From assembly GCF_900174585.1 (NCBI RefSeq), contig NZ_FWPT01000005.1:248001-312000 (forward strand): a stretch of DNA of 64,000 bases. The letters are read 5' to 3'. Under the pieces are notes generated by a model. That model was not told the DNA's origin. It did no database searches and worked only from the letters and a program-made list of their open reading frames with translations. Of this stretch, positions 34,234 through 44,121 are shown piece after piece. A program made the translations under genes and the position numbers. Source of the DNA: Parendozoicomonas haliclonae (GTDB lineage Bacteria > Pseudomonadota > Gammaproteobacteria > Pseudomonadales > Endozoicomonadaceae). Within the stretch, counting starts at the first letter, position 1, and each line of letters opens with the position of its first letter.

Positions 34234-35185
34234 TGGCTTTATCCCTCAGCACCAGGTAGATAAATACACCGCCACCGATAATGCTGATGATCAGGGAGAT
34301 AGGCATTTCATAAGGGAAGATAACCAGACGGCCAATAATGTCGCAGACCAGTACCAGAACAACGCCCCAGTAGGCTGTCCAGGGCAGAATGCGTCTCATG
34401 TTGTCACCCATAAACAGGGAAACAATATTGGGAATAATCAGGCCAAGGAACGGAATCACGCCGACAATCATCACCACGGAGGCGGTGCTTACGGCAACCA
34501 GTGCCACACCAATAAAAACAATCTTCTCAAAGTTCAGACCAATATTTTTGGCAAAGCTTTCACCAATGCTGGCGGCGCTGAACTGGCTGGCATAGAGATA
34601 AGCCAGTACACAGACCGGTACAGCCAGATAAAGTACCTCGTAGCTGCCCTGCAGCACACTGGCAAAGTTGGCCGTGGTCCAGGACGACATGGATTGAATC
34701 AGGTCAAAGCGATAGGCCATAAACGTGGTGAGAGCGGAAACCACATTCCCGTACATCATGCCGATCAAAGGCACCAGTACTGCATTCTTGAACTTCAGCC
34801 GCTGCAGAAATTTCACAAAGATCAGTGTGCCGCCCACGGCAAAAGCAAAGATCACGCCGAGCAGTGACCATTGGGACGCATCACTAAATAGAGCCAGACC
34901 GACGATATAGCCAAGCATGGCGCAGTCGATAGTGCCAACGGTGGAAGGGGAGGCAAAGCGGTTCTGGGTGATCTGCTGCATGATCAGGCCGGCCACGCTG
35001 AGCCCGCCACCGGCCAGTACCACGGCAAACAAGCGGGGAATACGGCTGATAACCGTAATCGACCAGGCCTGAGCATCCCCCTGAAGCAGTTCGGACAGGC
35101 TGAATTGGGCAGCACCAATCATAAGTGAGGCCAGCGCAAGTGCTGCCAGCAACAGGGTGGAAAGAATGACTTTAGGGAGTGCCAT
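34226..35185 (-). CDS. Siderophore ABC transporter permease (VctD/YclN-like)
   Basis: 319 residues, FecCD permease with about nine helices. Signature segments are LAGGGLSVAGLIMQQITQNR, FASPSTVGTIDCAMLG and VGVIPFLGLIIPNIVSLFMG. Lies 106 bases downstream of the binding-protein gene, across a hairpin that may lower read-through. Forms the channel with the neighbouring permease. Confidence 0.9.
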   Translation of the reverse strand: MALPKVILSTLLLAALALASLMIGAAQFSLSELLQGDAQAWSITVISRIPRLFAVVLAGGGLSVAGLIMQQITQNRFASPSTVGTIDCAMLGYIVGLALFSDASQWSLLGVIFAFAVGGTLIFVKFLQRLKFKNAVLVPLIGMMYGNVVSALTTFMAYRFDLIQSMSSWTTANFASVLQGSYEVLYLAVPVCVLAYLYASQFSAASIGESFAKNIGLNFEKIVFIGVALVAVSTASVVMIVGVIPFLGLIIPNIVSLFMGDNMRRILPWTAYWGVVLVLVCDIIGRLVIFPYEMPISLIISIIGGGVFIYLVLRDKANV

Positions 35186-35250
35186 GGCGCTGACTCGGCT
35201 TAGATGGGCATGATTTCATAGGGCGGGCTTGTACGGTGAAAGAAACACAA

Positions 35251-35272
35251 AGGCGGGCAATAATACCCGCCT
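35251..35272 (-). terminator. Intra-operon hairpin (attenuator-like)
   Basis: AGGCGGG (35251-35257) and CCCGCCT (35266-35272) form a perfect stem after the binding-protein stop. On the minus strand it is followed by TTTGTGTTT, a moderate T-run. It may let more binding protein than permease be made. Confidence 0.55.
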
Positions 35273-35291
35273 CCAAAATCTTTAAGGCCTG

Positions 35292-36212
35292 TTATTTCAA
35301 CGCTTTCTCGACATCATCAATCACCAGCTCAACACCGGTCATGCCGCCGTTGCTGATGTACCAAGCATTCGGATCAACATAGATCATCCGACCTTCTTTA
35401 ACCGCACGGGTTTCAGTCACGAGTGGGTTGTTAAACTGCTTTTGTGCCAGACCCATCTCTTTGCCGATGGCCTGATCACGATCCAGCACAAACATAACGG
35501 AAGGGTTGGCTTCAGCAATATATTCAAAGGAGATCAGGTTGCCGTGGGCACCGGTCGGCTTGCTGCGTACGGTTTCTGAGGCATTGATAAAGCCGAGTTC
35601 ATCAAACAGTAAAGAGAAGCGACTGTTGCGATCATACATGGCCAGCTTGCTGCCATTGCTCATCACCATCAGGGTGTTGAGTTTCTGGCTGGTGACTGTC
35701 TGGTTGATCGCGGTGATATCGGCTTTGATATCGGCAATAATTTCAGCGGTTTCGGCTTCCTTGTTAAACAGCTTGCCCAGCATATCCCAGTTTTTCTGCG
35801 TACCTTCCCAGAAGTTGGCATCCTGAGAATGGAACATAATGGTTGGCGCAATACGGTTCAGGTCGTCGTATAGCTTGATCATCCGCGGTTCGGCAATGAT
35901 GACATCCGGCTTCAGGGTGTAGATGGTTTCATAATCCGGTTCTTTAAGGGAGCCGACATTGGTAGTGCTGGCACCGTATTCCTGCAGGTAAGGAGGGAAC
36001 AGGTCGTGCACGGCACCAACCGGCTGGATACCCAGACGATCAAGGACATCAAGGCTGCTCATGCCCAGAACCACAACCCGCTGTGGCACCGCATCAAATT
36101 CCATCGTGCCTTTTCCGTGCTCAACGGTCAGAGCCTGAACCTGGGTGCTGATGGCCAGACAGGCCGCCAGTGCGGTAAGGCTTTGCTTAAACTTTCCCAA
36201 TACGGATGCCAT
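35292..36212 (-). CDS. Siderophore ABC transporter substrate-binding protein (VctP/CeuE/YclQ-like)
   Basis: 306 residues from the ATG at 36212, which has AAGGA three bases upstream. Signal peptide of about 27 residues ending STQVQA. Class III (helical backbone) binding protein with PQRVVVLGMSSLDVLDRLGI, YETIYTLKPDVIIAEPRM and SKPTGAHGNLISFEYIAE. No lipobox, so it is periplasmic. CeuE/VctP-type proteins bind catecholate siderophores. First gene of the operon and divergent from the TonB receptor gene. Confidence 0.9.
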   Translation of the reverse strand: MASVLGKFKQSLTALAACLAISTQVQALTVEHGKGTMEFDAVPQRVVVLGMSSLDVLDRLGIQPVGAVHDLFPPYLQEYGASTTNVGSLKEPDYETIYTLKPDVIIAEPRMIKLYDDLNRIAPTIMFHSQDANFWEGTQKNWDMLGKLFNKEAETAEIIADIKADITAINQTVTSQKLNTLMVMSNGSKLAMYDRNSRFSLLFDELGFINASETVRSKPTGAHGNLISFEYIAEANPSVMFVLDRDQAIGKEMGLAQKQFNNPLVTETRAVKEGRMIYVDPNAWYISNGGMTGVELVIDDVEKALK

Positions 36213-36431
36213 GTGTCCTTCCAAACTTCTGTGAACCGGATGCTGAAGACCTGTCAGCATTAATGGAACACGATTCTTATTGAAAACAATTCGCGTTTGA
36301 ATAACGTTTTACCGCGATTGAATCGGTGGATGCCGCTTCTTTGATCTGGGTCAACTGTTGTTCTGATAATGGTTTAACCCATTGATATTGATGGAAAAGT
36401 CTAGGGAATGACTATTGAATGCATGGGCTAA

Positions 36432-36446
36432 TGAGAATAAATTGCA
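36432..36446. promoter_or_regulatory. Fur-box-like site upstream of the TonB receptor
   Basis: TGAGAATAAATTGCA matches the 7-1-7 Fur dyad (tgAtAATnATTatCA) at 10 of 14 defined positions; flanking AAT and ATT extend the symmetry. It sits 34 bases before the receptor start. The operon on the other side has only an AT-rich ATTG-AAAA-CAAT dyad near 36278-36289, a weaker candidate. Confidence 0.5.
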
Positions 36447-36479
36447 TTCGCCTTTTTGTTTACTCTCGGATTTATTTCA

Positions 36480-38456
36480 ATGCAGCGATTTAATGGAAAG
36501 CTCTGCCTGCTGTTTGCGGCAATCTCGGCAGCAATGAGCGCTAACGCGGAGACCGTTAATCAGAACAGCCCACTGGTCTTTGATAAGGTGGTTGTGACAG
36601 CCACTCGTACTGAAAACAGTGTGGCGGATGCGCCGGCATCCATAGCCATTATCACTGCTGAACAGATTCAGGAGCAGCCGGGGCTGGCATTGAATGATCT
36701 GGTAGAGCAGGCGGCAGGTGTTGAAAGTCGTAAGCAGAGTGGTCGTTCTGGCCGGGAAACCATCAGTATTCGTGGTATGGACAGTAGCTATACCCTGATT
36801 ATGGTGAACGGTCGCAAGATGAACTCTTCCAATGCCGTTGTACGCGGCAATGACTTTGATCTTTCCACACTGCCGAAAGACAGCATTGAGCGCATTGAAA
36901 TTATCCGTGGTCCTATGTCTGCCCTGTACGGCTCTGAAGCTTTGGGTGGTGTAGTCAACATCATTACCAGGCTGCCAGCTAACGAATGGCACAGCACCTT
37001 CAATATGGATGGCTCTTCCCCGTTTGATGGCAACGGTGGTGAAGAGAGTATGTTGGGCCTGAACACCGGTGGTGCAGTGATCGATGATGAATTGTATCTG
37101 AACCTGTCTGTTAATCAGAGTCAGCGTGAAAGCCGCACACCTTGGGCAAAAATGCCAAGCACCATTGATAAAACCACCATGCTGACACCGACCGCTCTGG
37201 AAGAGCGCGATACTCTCAGCCTGTCTGGTACTCTGAATTGGTTTATCGACGATGTACATTCCCTTGATCTGGATGTGAACTACAGCGATGACAATCGTGA
37301 AGGTGTTAACAGAACCACCAAGGGCGGTCAGCCAACCAGGCAGGATGTGACCCGTCACAATGTTGCCCTGACGCATACTGCGGAGTGGGAAATCGGTGAA
37401 TCACAGCTTCGCTACTACCGTGAAGAGGTCGAGATTGCCGAGCGTGATTTTGAAAAGCATCGTACCGACTCTGTGACCGAGACCACCAATACCATCGATG
37501 GTTCTTTCTCCACCGAACTGAGCGAACACCGTCTGACAGTGGGTGGTGAAGTGCGTAAGTCAGAACTCGATAACAAGCGTGATCTGGCTAATGTTGGTGG
37601 TGCTGAGGTGACTCAAAAGGCTCTTTATGCGCAGGACGAATGGAGTCTGGCTGATGACTGGACACTGACGTACGGTGCCCGTGCTGATAATCACGAAAAC
37701 TTCGGTACAGAAATTAGCCCTCGGGCCTATCTGGTGCACAATATGACCGACAATCTCACCATTAAAGGTGGGGTGGGCACTGCATTCAAAGCACCTTCAC
37801 TGCTGCAGCTGAATGAGGATTACATCCTTTCCAGCTGTAAAGGTAACTGCAAGATCAAGGGTAATCCTGATCTGCAGCCGGAAACCAGCACCAGTTATGA
37901 GCTGGCAGCCAACTATCGTCAGGATACCTGGGAAGCGGAAGTTGCTGTTTTCCGTAACGATATTGAGAACCTGATTGAACGTACTGTACCGGACGTTCCA
38001 CTGGAAGAAATTCCGGTAGGTGCTGTTTATACCTATGAAAATATCAAGGAAGCCCGCGTTCAGGGTATTGAGATCGGTGGCCGTGTGGCGCTGACCGATG
38101 ATATTGCCTTGAGTGGTGATGCGACCTATACCGATGCTCATGATGAAACCACTGGCGAACGTCTCTATGACCGTCCTCGTCAAACAGCATCGGTTAAGCT
38201 GAGCTGGCAGGCTACTGATAAGCTGAACACCTTCGTACAAAATACCTATACCGGTCAGCAGAAACTGAGCTCTGATGTTGAGCTGGCTGGTTATTCTTTG
38301 TTGGATGTCGGTATGACGTACCAGATGTTTGAAAACACTAGAATTCGTGCCGGTGTAACCAATCTGGGCAATGAAAGTCTGCCAGAAGATGCCTCCAAGC
38401 TGGGCTACAGCGAAGACCCACGTACTGTCTATATGGGCCTGAGCTACAACTTCTAA
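36480..38456 (+). CDS. TonB-dependent siderophore receptor (VctA/IrgA/FepA-like)
   Basis: 658 residues from the ATG at 36480; an upstream TTG adds eight residues. Signal peptide of 23 residues ending ANA. Plug domain: VVVTATRTENSVADAPASI, then IRGMDSSYTLIMVNGRKMN and IEIIRGPMSALYGSEALGG with the typical VNIITR. The rest is a 22-strand barrel ending in the aromatic residue of MGLSYNF. The Fe-siderophore receptor subgroup with VctA and IrgA takes up catechol compounds such as enterobactin. It is divergent from the ABC importer and shares the Fur-like region. A terminator follows. Confidence 0.9.
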   Translation: MQRFNGKLCLLFAAISAAMSANAETVNQNSPLVFDKVVVTATRTENSVADAPASIAIITAEQIQEQPGLALNDLVEQAAGVESRKQSGRSGRETISIRGMDSSYTLIMVNGRKMNSSNAVVRGNDFDLSTLPKDSIERIEIIRGPMSALYGSEALGGVVNIITRLPANEWHSTFNMDGSSPFDGNGGEESMLGLNTGGAVIDDELYLNLSVNQSQRESRTPWAKMPSTIDKTTMLTPTALEERDTLSLSGTLNWFIDDVHSLDLDVNYSDDNREGVNRTTKGGQPTRQDVTRHNVALTHTAEWEIGESQLRYYREEVEIAERDFEKHRTDSVTETTNTIDGSFSTELSEHRLTVGGEVRKSELDNKRDLANVGGAEVTQKALYAQDEWSLADDWTLTYGARADNHENFGTEISPRAYLVHNMTDNLTIKGGVGTAFKAPSLLQLNEDYILSSCKGNCKIKGNPDLQPETSTSYELAANYRQDTWEAEVAVFRNDIENLIERTVPDVPLEEIPVGAVYTYENIKEARVQGIEIGGRVALTDDIALSGDATYTDAHDETTGERLYDRPRQTASVKLSWQATDKLNTFVQNTYTGQQKLSSDVELAGYSLLDVGMTYQMFENTRIRAGVTNLGNESLPEDASKLGYSEDPRTVYMGLSYNF

Positions 38457-38465
38457 TCCATTCAA

Positions 38466-38500
38466 CCAATCCCCACTCTCTGTAGTGGGGATTGGTTATT
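38466..38500 (+). terminator. Rho-independent terminator
   Basis: CCAATCCCCACT pairs with AGTGGGGATTGG around CTCTGT, ten bases after the receptor stop, with TTATT downstream. Confidence 0.85.
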
Positions 38501-38967
38501 CTGAATCGCTAGTCATTGCGCATTAACGCTCTTCACTGTCCTTTCCTGTCCCTTATCCGATCCGCCAATAACACATCTCTATCGCATTATTAGGATTGCT
38601 TAATAATCATTAGCAGGGTTGATGTGTGTAGGTATCAATGGTAAAAATGACGCGAACTGAGGCGGCACTTCTGTAAAGAAATGTTGTCGTATAAATAAGT
38701 GATACATTGTTTCTGCAGTCATTTAAGGGAATGCTGCAGTGCGGATTGGTAAAGAACACGGTCATGGGCTGCACAACAATAACAACTGGGTGTATTATCT
38801 TTATGTCCAGACAGTCTTTGACGACCCTTTTCATCTCTTCATAACAATAAACGGGCCAGATTTAAGGTGTAGTGGCCCTTAGACCGAAGCAGCAAATAAT
38901 ATGCATTCCCTCAGCCGAGAGAAGGAATGCCTGTGATCTGAATATTGAGAATTACAAGGATAACAGT
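38501..38967. other. Intergenic: astC promoter/leader region with hairpin
   Basis: 467 bases without a convincing gene (minus-strand 74-codon frame at 38610-38834 has no support). Near the right end GCATTCC (38903-38909) and GGAATGC (38924-38930) form a hairpin with inner CTC/GAG pairing. In E. coli astC is driven by sigma54 and NtrC; I saw no clear TGGCAC-TTGC site here, and no firm ArgR box. Confidence 0.5.
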
Positions 38968-40188
38968 ATGACTGACACGCCCCTGAACCGCGCCGTATTT
39001 GATCAAGTTATGGTTCCCAACTACAACCCGGCCGCCTGTGTTCCGGTCCGTGGTGAAGGCTCCCGCGTTTGGGATCAGGAAGGTCGCGAGTATATCGATT
39101 TTGCCGGTGGTATTGCGGTAAACGTCCTGGGCCATAATCACCCGAAGCTGGTTGGCGCGCTCACTGAGCAGGCGTCCAAGATCTGGCACCTCAGCAATGT
39201 GTACACCAATGAGCCGGTTCTGGAGCTGGGCCTGAAGCTGACCAATCTGACCTTTGCTGACCGCGTATTCTTCTGTAACTCCGGTGCGGAAGCCAACGAA
39301 GCCGCATTCAAGCTGGCCCGTAAGTATGCTTTCGATACTGTCGATGAAGAGAAGAACGAAGTGATCTCCTTCCAGCAGTCCTTCCATGGTCGTACGCTGT
39401 TTACCGTATCTGTAGGTGGTCAGAAAAAGTACCGTGAAGGTTTCGCGCCGGTACCGGAAGGCATTAGTCACGTGCCGTTCAACGATATTGAAGCCCTGAA
39501 AGAAGCCATCTCCGATAAGACCTGTGCCGTGGTTATGGAACCGGTACAGGGCGAGGGCGGTGTCATTCCTGCCGATCCTGCTTTTGTTAAAGCGGTCCGC
39601 GAGCTGTGTGATCAGCATAATGCTCTGCTGATTTTTGATGAAGTGCAGACGGGTGTAGGCCGTACCGGCAGCCTGTATGCCTATATGGATATGGGTGTTA
39701 CCCCGGATATTCTGACCACAGCCAAATCCCTTGGCGGCGGCTTCCCAATTGGCGCCATGCTGACCCGCAAAGAGATTGCCGGCAGCCTGGGTATTGGTAC
39801 CCACGGTACCACCTATGGTGGTAATCCTCTGGCTTCCGCTGTAGCCAATGCTGTGCTTGATACCGTCGCCACTCCTGAGGTAATGGCGGGTGTTAAGAGC
39901 AAAGAGAGCCTGTTTGTTCAGCGTCTCGAAGACATCAACAAGCGTTTCAATGTATTCCGTGATATCCGCAGCGCCGGTCTGCTGATTGGTGCCGAGCTGG
40001 AAGAGCCATGGCGTGGCAAAGGCGGCGCAATTATCGCCAAAGCCCGTGAATTCGGTGTGATGCTGCTGATTGCCGGTCCTAACGTGTTGCGGATGACGCC
40101 ATCGCTGGTCATCACGGAAGAGGAAATCAACCTGGGTATGGATCGTCTGGAACAGACCCTGGAAGCCTTGATCAGCGAAGCCGAATAA
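38968..40188 (+). CDS. astC: Succinylornithine/acetylornithine aminotransferase (AstC)
   Basis: 406 residues from the ATG at 38968, with AAGGA eight bases upstream. Class III PLP aminotransferase: [38 protein letters not shown], Walker-like [13 protein letters not shown], and the PLP Lys near 252 in [13 protein letters not shown]. Very close in type to ArgD/AstC. Its place at the head of the ast genes marks it as AstC, which turns succinylornithine into succinylglutamate semialdehyde. It may also serve arginine synthesis. Confidence 0.9.
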   Translation: MTDTPLNRAVFDQVMVPNYNPAACVPVRGEGSRVWDQEGREYIDFAGGIAVNVLGHNHPKLVGALTEQASKIWHLSNVYTNEPVLELGLKLTNLTFADRVFFCNSGAEANEAAFKLARKYAFDTVDEEKNEVISFQQSFHGRTLFTVSVGGQKKYREGFAPVPEGISHVPFNDIEALKEAISDKTCAVVMEPVQGEGGVIPADPAFVKAVRELCDQHNALLIFDEVQTGVGRTGSLYAYMDMGVTPDILTTAKSLGGGFPIGAMLTRKEIAGSLGIGTHGTTYGGNPLASAVANAVLDTVATPEVMAGVKSKESLFVQRLEDINKRFNVFRDIRSAGLLIGAELEEPWRGKGGAIIAKAREFGVMLLIAGPNVLRMTPSLVITEEEINLGMDRLEQTLEALISEAE

Positions 40189-40212
40189 AGCCTCCGTCAC
40201 GGAAGTAGAATA

Positions 40213-41430
40213 ATGACAACAGATAACCGTTTCGCTCCCTGGCTGTCGTGGATCGACAGCCAGCATGAGCAGATGCTGGCGCGTACTATAGAACTGTCGG
40301 AAGTAAACTCGGGAACCCTTAATGCTGAGGGGGTGAACCGGGTTCGTAAACTGCTGCAGACGTATAGTGAAGCGCTGGGCGGTACCATGGAAGTGGTACC
40401 GGTTGAACCTTTCCGCAAGATGAATGAGCAGGGTGAACTGATCAGCTATCCGCTGGGTGATGCACTGCGCATCAGCAAGCGTCCGGAAGCTCCGCTGCAG
40501 GTATTTTTCTGCGGCCATATGGATACGGTGTTTGCCATCGATCACAGCTTCCAGTCGGTACGCTGGCTGGATGAGGAAACCATTAATGGTCCAGGCGTTG
40601 CCGATCTGAAAGGCGGCCTGCTGGTGATGCTCAAGGCTATCGAATGTCTGGAGCGCAGCCCTTACGCAGAAAGCATCGGCTGGGAAATTCTGTTCAATCC
40701 CGATGAAGAGATTGGTTCACCATCGTCTGCTGCCCTGATCGATGAAGCCGCCAAGCGTGCTGATATCGGCATGATCTACGAGCCCTGCATGCCTGACGGT
40801 AACTTTGCCGGTGAGCGCAAGGGCAGTGGTAACTTCAGTGTGGTAGCTCGTGGTGTGGCTGCCCATGCCGGCCGTGAACATCATCTTGGCCGTAATGCTC
40901 TGCGGGCACTCAGTGAATTTATCGTTGCGGTTGATGACCTCAATGGTCAGCGTGAAGGTGTCACTTTTAATCCCGGTGTTTCTCTCTGTCAGGGCGCGGT
41001 AAATGTGGTACCGGATCTGGCGACCGCGCATTTCAATATCCGTATTCAGTCCCCTGATGATCAGGGTTGGTGTTTGGAAAAGCTGGATAACATTGTTGCC
41101 GGCATTAACCAGAAAGATGGCATCTCCCTGGCGCTGCATGGCGGCTTTACCCGTCCGCCAAAGGTGATGACCGAAAGTAACCGTGCCCTTTATGAACTTG
41201 CCCGCGAGTGTGGCCATGAACTGGGTATGGAGCTGACCTGGCAAGCGACGGGTGGTTGCTGTGATGGCAACAACCTTGCAGCTGCCGGGGTTCCGAACAT
41301 CGATACCCTGGGTGTGCAGGGCGGTGCTATCCACAGTAGTGATGAGTATATGAAAGTGGCCAGCCTGGTGGAGCGGGCAAGGCTGAGTGCTTTGATGCTG
41401 ATGAAGATGGCGGTGAACCCACCGGTTTAA
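40213..41430 (+). CDS. M20-family hydrolase embedded in the ast operon
   Basis: 405 residues, M20/CPG2-type metallopeptidase fold. Zinc ligands and catalytic residues: FCGHMDTVF (His near 102), NGPGVADLKGGL (bridging Asp), NPDEEIGS (Glu pair), IYEPCMPDGN, and GGAIHSSDEYM (last His). A dimerisation domain lies in between. It sits 24 bases after astC and 101 bases before astA on the same strand. Family members cleave N-acyl amino acids or glutamyl/aspartyl amides. AstE, the usual last enzyme, is a different (M14-type) fold and is not in this cluster, so this protein may hydrolyse succinylglutamate. That is inference; the enzyme could also act on other acyl-amino acids. Confidence 0.85.
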   Translation: MTTDNRFAPWLSWIDSQHEQMLARTIELSEVNSGTLNAEGVNRVRKLLQTYSEALGGTMEVVPVEPFRKMNEQGELISYPLGDALRISKRPEAPLQVFFCGHMDTVFAIDHSFQSVRWLDEETINGPGVADLKGGLLVMLKAIECLERSPYAESIGWEILFNPDEEIGSPSSAALIDEAAKRADIGMIYEPCMPDGNFAGERKGSGNFSVVARGVAAHAGREHHLGRNALRALSEFIVAVDDLNGQREGVTFNPGVSLCQGAVNVVPDLATAHFNIRIQSPDDQGWCLEKLDNIVAGINQKDGISLALHGGFTRPPKVMTESNRALYELARECGHELGMELTWQATGGCCDGNNLAAAGVPNIDTLGVQGGAIHSSDEYMKVASLVERARLSALMLMKMAVNPPV

Positions 41431-41531
41431 CCGTCAGCAGTCGGGTACAGTCGTTGATCCTTATCCGGGATCCATGGTTGTACACGACTGCCGCAGTCTT
41501 TACCTGATTGTGAACTTAGCGAGATAACATC

Positions 41532-42584
41532 ATGATTAGAATAAGAACGGCCAGGCAGGCCGATAAGGCGACCATTCGTGCGTTAGCCGGTAAAACCGGT
41601 CCTGGCATGACCTCCCTTCAGGATGATGATGACTATATACAGTCTCTGATTGACGACAGTGCCGAAGCGTTTTCCGGCATGGCTCCTGAGGAAGCCTATT
41701 ACCTATTCATCATGGAAGATATGGCCACCGGTAAGGTGATTGGTACCTCCGCCATTGCTACCGGGATTGGCCTCGAAGAACCTTTTTATAATTACCGTCT
41801 GGGTACACTTGTCCATGCTTCGCCAGAACTGAATGTTCGCCGGCAGGTGCAGGTACTGAGCGTGACCCACGATATGACCGGCTACAGTGAGCTGTGCTCT
41901 CTGTTTCTTGATCCCGATTACCGCGGTGGTATCAACGGACATCTGTTGTCCAAGTGCCGGTTCCTGCTGGTTGCTGATTACACCGAGCGTTTTAGCCCGA
42001 GTCTGATCGCGGAAATGCGTGGCTATTCCGACAGCGATGGCAAGTCACCTTTCTGGGATGCCGTAGGCAGCCACTTCTTTGATCTGGACTTTGATCATGC
42101 TGACAGCCTCTCGGCCTTTAATAAGGTGTTTATCGCCCAGCTGATGCCGAAGTACCCGATCTATACCAATCTGCTGCCGGAATCAGCGGTAGAAGTGATC
42201 GGTATGACCCATCCTGATACCACTCCGGCCCGCCGTTTGCTGGAAAGCGAAGGCCTGCGCTTCAACAACTATGTCGATATTTTTGATGCCGGTCCGGTGA
42301 TGGAAGCCCGTGTGGATCATATCCGTGCGGTACGTGAAAGTCAGGTTGGCAAGATCGCCATTGATAATGTCACCGAAGGCGACGAGATCTGGATGCTCAG
42401 TAATATGGATCTCGAGAACTTTATCTGCACGGCTTCGGCTGCGGTTGCCGTGAAAGGCGACACCATCGTGATTGGTCAGGAACTGGCTGACGCGCTGGAA
42501 GTGCATCAGGGCCAGCTGCTGCGGGCTGTACCGCTGTTTTCCGATAAGCGCACCAAGAACAAGAGTCAGGGGGAAGAAGAATGA
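41532..42584 (+). CDS. astA: Arginine N-succinyltransferase (AstA)
   Basis: 350 residues. AstA-family features include [20 protein letters not shown] at the N-terminus, [56 protein letters not shown] and the C-terminal [19 protein letters not shown]. It makes N2-succinylarginine from arginine and succinyl-CoA, the first step of the AST pathway. Its stop overlaps astD by four bases. Single copy, so not the AruF/AruG heterodimer of Pseudomonas. Confidence 0.95.
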   Translation: MIRIRTARQADKATIRALAGKTGPGMTSLQDDDDYIQSLIDDSAEAFSGMAPEEAYYLFIMEDMATGKVIGTSAIATGIGLEEPFYNYRLGTLVHASPELNVRRQVQVLSVTHDMTGYSELCSLFLDPDYRGGINGHLLSKCRFLLVADYTERFSPSLIAEMRGYSDSDGKSPFWDAVGSHFFDLDFDHADSLSAFNKVFIAQLMPKYPIYTNLLPESAVEVIGMTHPDTTPARRLLESEGLRFNNYVDIFDAGPVMEARVDHIRAVRESQVGKIAIDNVTEGDEIWMLSNMDLENFICTASAAVAVKGDTIVIGQELADALEVHQGQLLRAVPLFSDKRTKNKSQGEEE

Positions 42585-44047
42585 ACGGTCAACTGTTTAT
42601 AGAGAACCAGTGGCTGGCGGGAACTGGTGATGCTTTTGTCTCCCTGGATCCAGCCCGCAATGAAGTTGTCTGGCAGGGTAACAGTGCCAGCGAAGAGCAG
42701 GTTAATTCCGCCGTTGAAGCGGCTCGCAAGGCATTTCCTGCCTGGGCGCGTCTGGGCGTTGAAGAGCGTATAGCGATCTGCCGTCGTTTTGGTGAAGAAC
42801 TGGGCAAAGCCCGTGAGCTGATTGGTGACACCATCGCCCGGGAAACCGGCAAGCCACGTTGGGAAGCGGCGACCGAAGCGGGCGCCATGATCGGCAAGAT
42901 CGAAATCTCCATCAAGGCCTATCAGGAACGTACCGGCACCAAAGAGTCGGATATGCCGGGTGCGAAAGCGGTTCTGCGTCACCGTCCTCATGGTGTGGTT
43001 GCGGTTTTTGGTCCTTATAACTTCCCGGGTCATCTCCCCAATGGCCATATCGTACCGGCCCTGATCGCCGGTAATACCGTGGTGCTGAAGCCAAGCGAGC
43101 TGACACCGATGGTCTCCGAGATTGTGGTTGGTTGCTGGGAACGTGTTGGCCTGCCTGCAGGTGTGCTCAATCTGGTTCAGGGTGAGAAGGACACCGGTAT
43201 TGCTCTGTCCCGTCATCCAGGCCTTGATGGTCTGTTCTTTACCGGCAGCTCAGCGACTGGTCATATCCTGCATCAACAGTTTGCCGGCCATCCGGGCAAG
43301 ATTCTTGCGCTGGAGATGGGTGGTAATAACCCGCTGGTTGTGGGTGAGGTGTCAGATCTGCGGGCTGCAGTCCATGAAACCATCCAGTCAGCCTACATTA
43401 CGGCTGGCCAGCGTTGCACCTGCGCCCGTCGTCTGTATGTGCCTGTCGGTGAAACCGGTGATCAGTTTATCAGTCAGCTGGCAGAAGCCACCCGTCGTAT
43501 CAAGGTGGGGCTGGATGATGGCGAAGATCAGCCGTTTATGGGCAGCATGATCTCTGTTCAGGCCGCGAAGGGCATGATTGCAGCCCAACAGCGGCTGCAG
43601 GAATTGGGTGGCAAGAGCCTGGTTGAGATGAAACATCTCGATGAGCAGACCGGTTTTGTTTCACCGGGTCTGATTGAGGTCAGCGCCATCAGTGAGCTGC
43701 CGGACGAAGAGTACTTTGGCCCGTTACTGCAGGTTGTTCGTTACCAGGACTTCGATCAGGCGATTGCTCTGGCCAATAACACCCGTTACGGACTGTCAGC
43801 CGGTCTGTTGAGTGACAGCACCGAGCAGTATCAGCAGTTTATCGAAGAGATCCGTGCCGGTATCGTCAACTGGAATAAGCAGTTGACCGGCGCCAGCAGT
43901 GCTGCACCGTTCGGTGGTATAGGTGCCAGCGGCAACCACCGTGCCAGTGCCTTCTATGCGGCAGACTACTGCTCCTATCCGATGGCAGGTATCGAAGCCA
44001 CTGAACTGGCCATGCCGGAGAAACTGCTGCCAGGACTCGACCTGTAA
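42581..44047 (+). CDS. astD: Succinylglutamic semialdehyde dehydrogenase (AstD)
   Basis: 488 residues, aldehyde dehydrogenase superfamily. Active-site Glu in [13 protein letters not shown] (near 245) and Cys in [15 protein letters not shown] (near 278), with the NAD-binding [18 protein letters not shown] and FTGSSATG. It oxidises succinylglutamate semialdehyde to succinylglutamate. ATGA overlap with astA. A hairpin lies between this gene and astB. Confidence 0.95.
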   Translation: MNGQLFIENQWLAGTGDAFVSLDPARNEVVWQGNSASEEQVNSAVEAARKAFPAWARLGVEERIAICRRFGEELGKARELIGDTIARETGKPRWEAATEAGAMIGKIEISIKAYQERTGTKESDMPGAKAVLRHRPHGVVAVFGPYNFPGHLPNGHIVPALIAGNTVVLKPSELTPMVSEIVVGCWERVGLPAGVLNLVQGEKDTGIALSRHPGLDGLFFTGSSATGHILHQQFAGHPGKILALEMGGNNPLVVGEVSDLRAAVHETIQSAYITAGQRCTCARRLYVPVGETGDQFISQLAEATRRIKVGLDDGEDQPFMGSMISVQAAKGMIAAQQRLQELGGKSLVEMKHLDEQTGFVSPGLIEVSAISELPDEEYFGPLLQVVRYQDFDQAIALANNTRYGLSAGLLSDSTEQYQQFIEEIRAGIVNWNKQLTGASSAAPFGGIGASGNHRASAFYAADYCSYPMAGIEATELAMPEKLLPGLDL

Positions 44048-44055
44048 CCTGTTCT

Positions 44056-44102
44056 GGAGGGTTTCGGCGCTGCTGAGTGGCAGGGCGGCGTCGAACCCCT
44101 CC
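44056..44102 (+). repeat. Intercistronic inverted repeat between astD and astB
   Basis: GGAGGGTTTCG (44056-44066) and CGAACCCCTCC (44092-44102) pair over 11 bases with one G-T wobble. No T-run, so it probably stabilises or trims the transcript rather than ending it. Confidence 0.55.
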
Positions 44103-44121
44103 GACCTGATGGAAAGATTTG

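Noticed and set aside
36477-37376. 299-codon frame antisense to the TonB receptor
   Set aside because: The receptor is clear; antisense translation has no domain.
38911-40545. 544-codon open frame antisense to astC and the start of the M20 gene
   Set aside because: The plus strand encodes well-conserved enzymes here; the antisense frame is a codon-bias shadow with no domain or ribosome-binding site.
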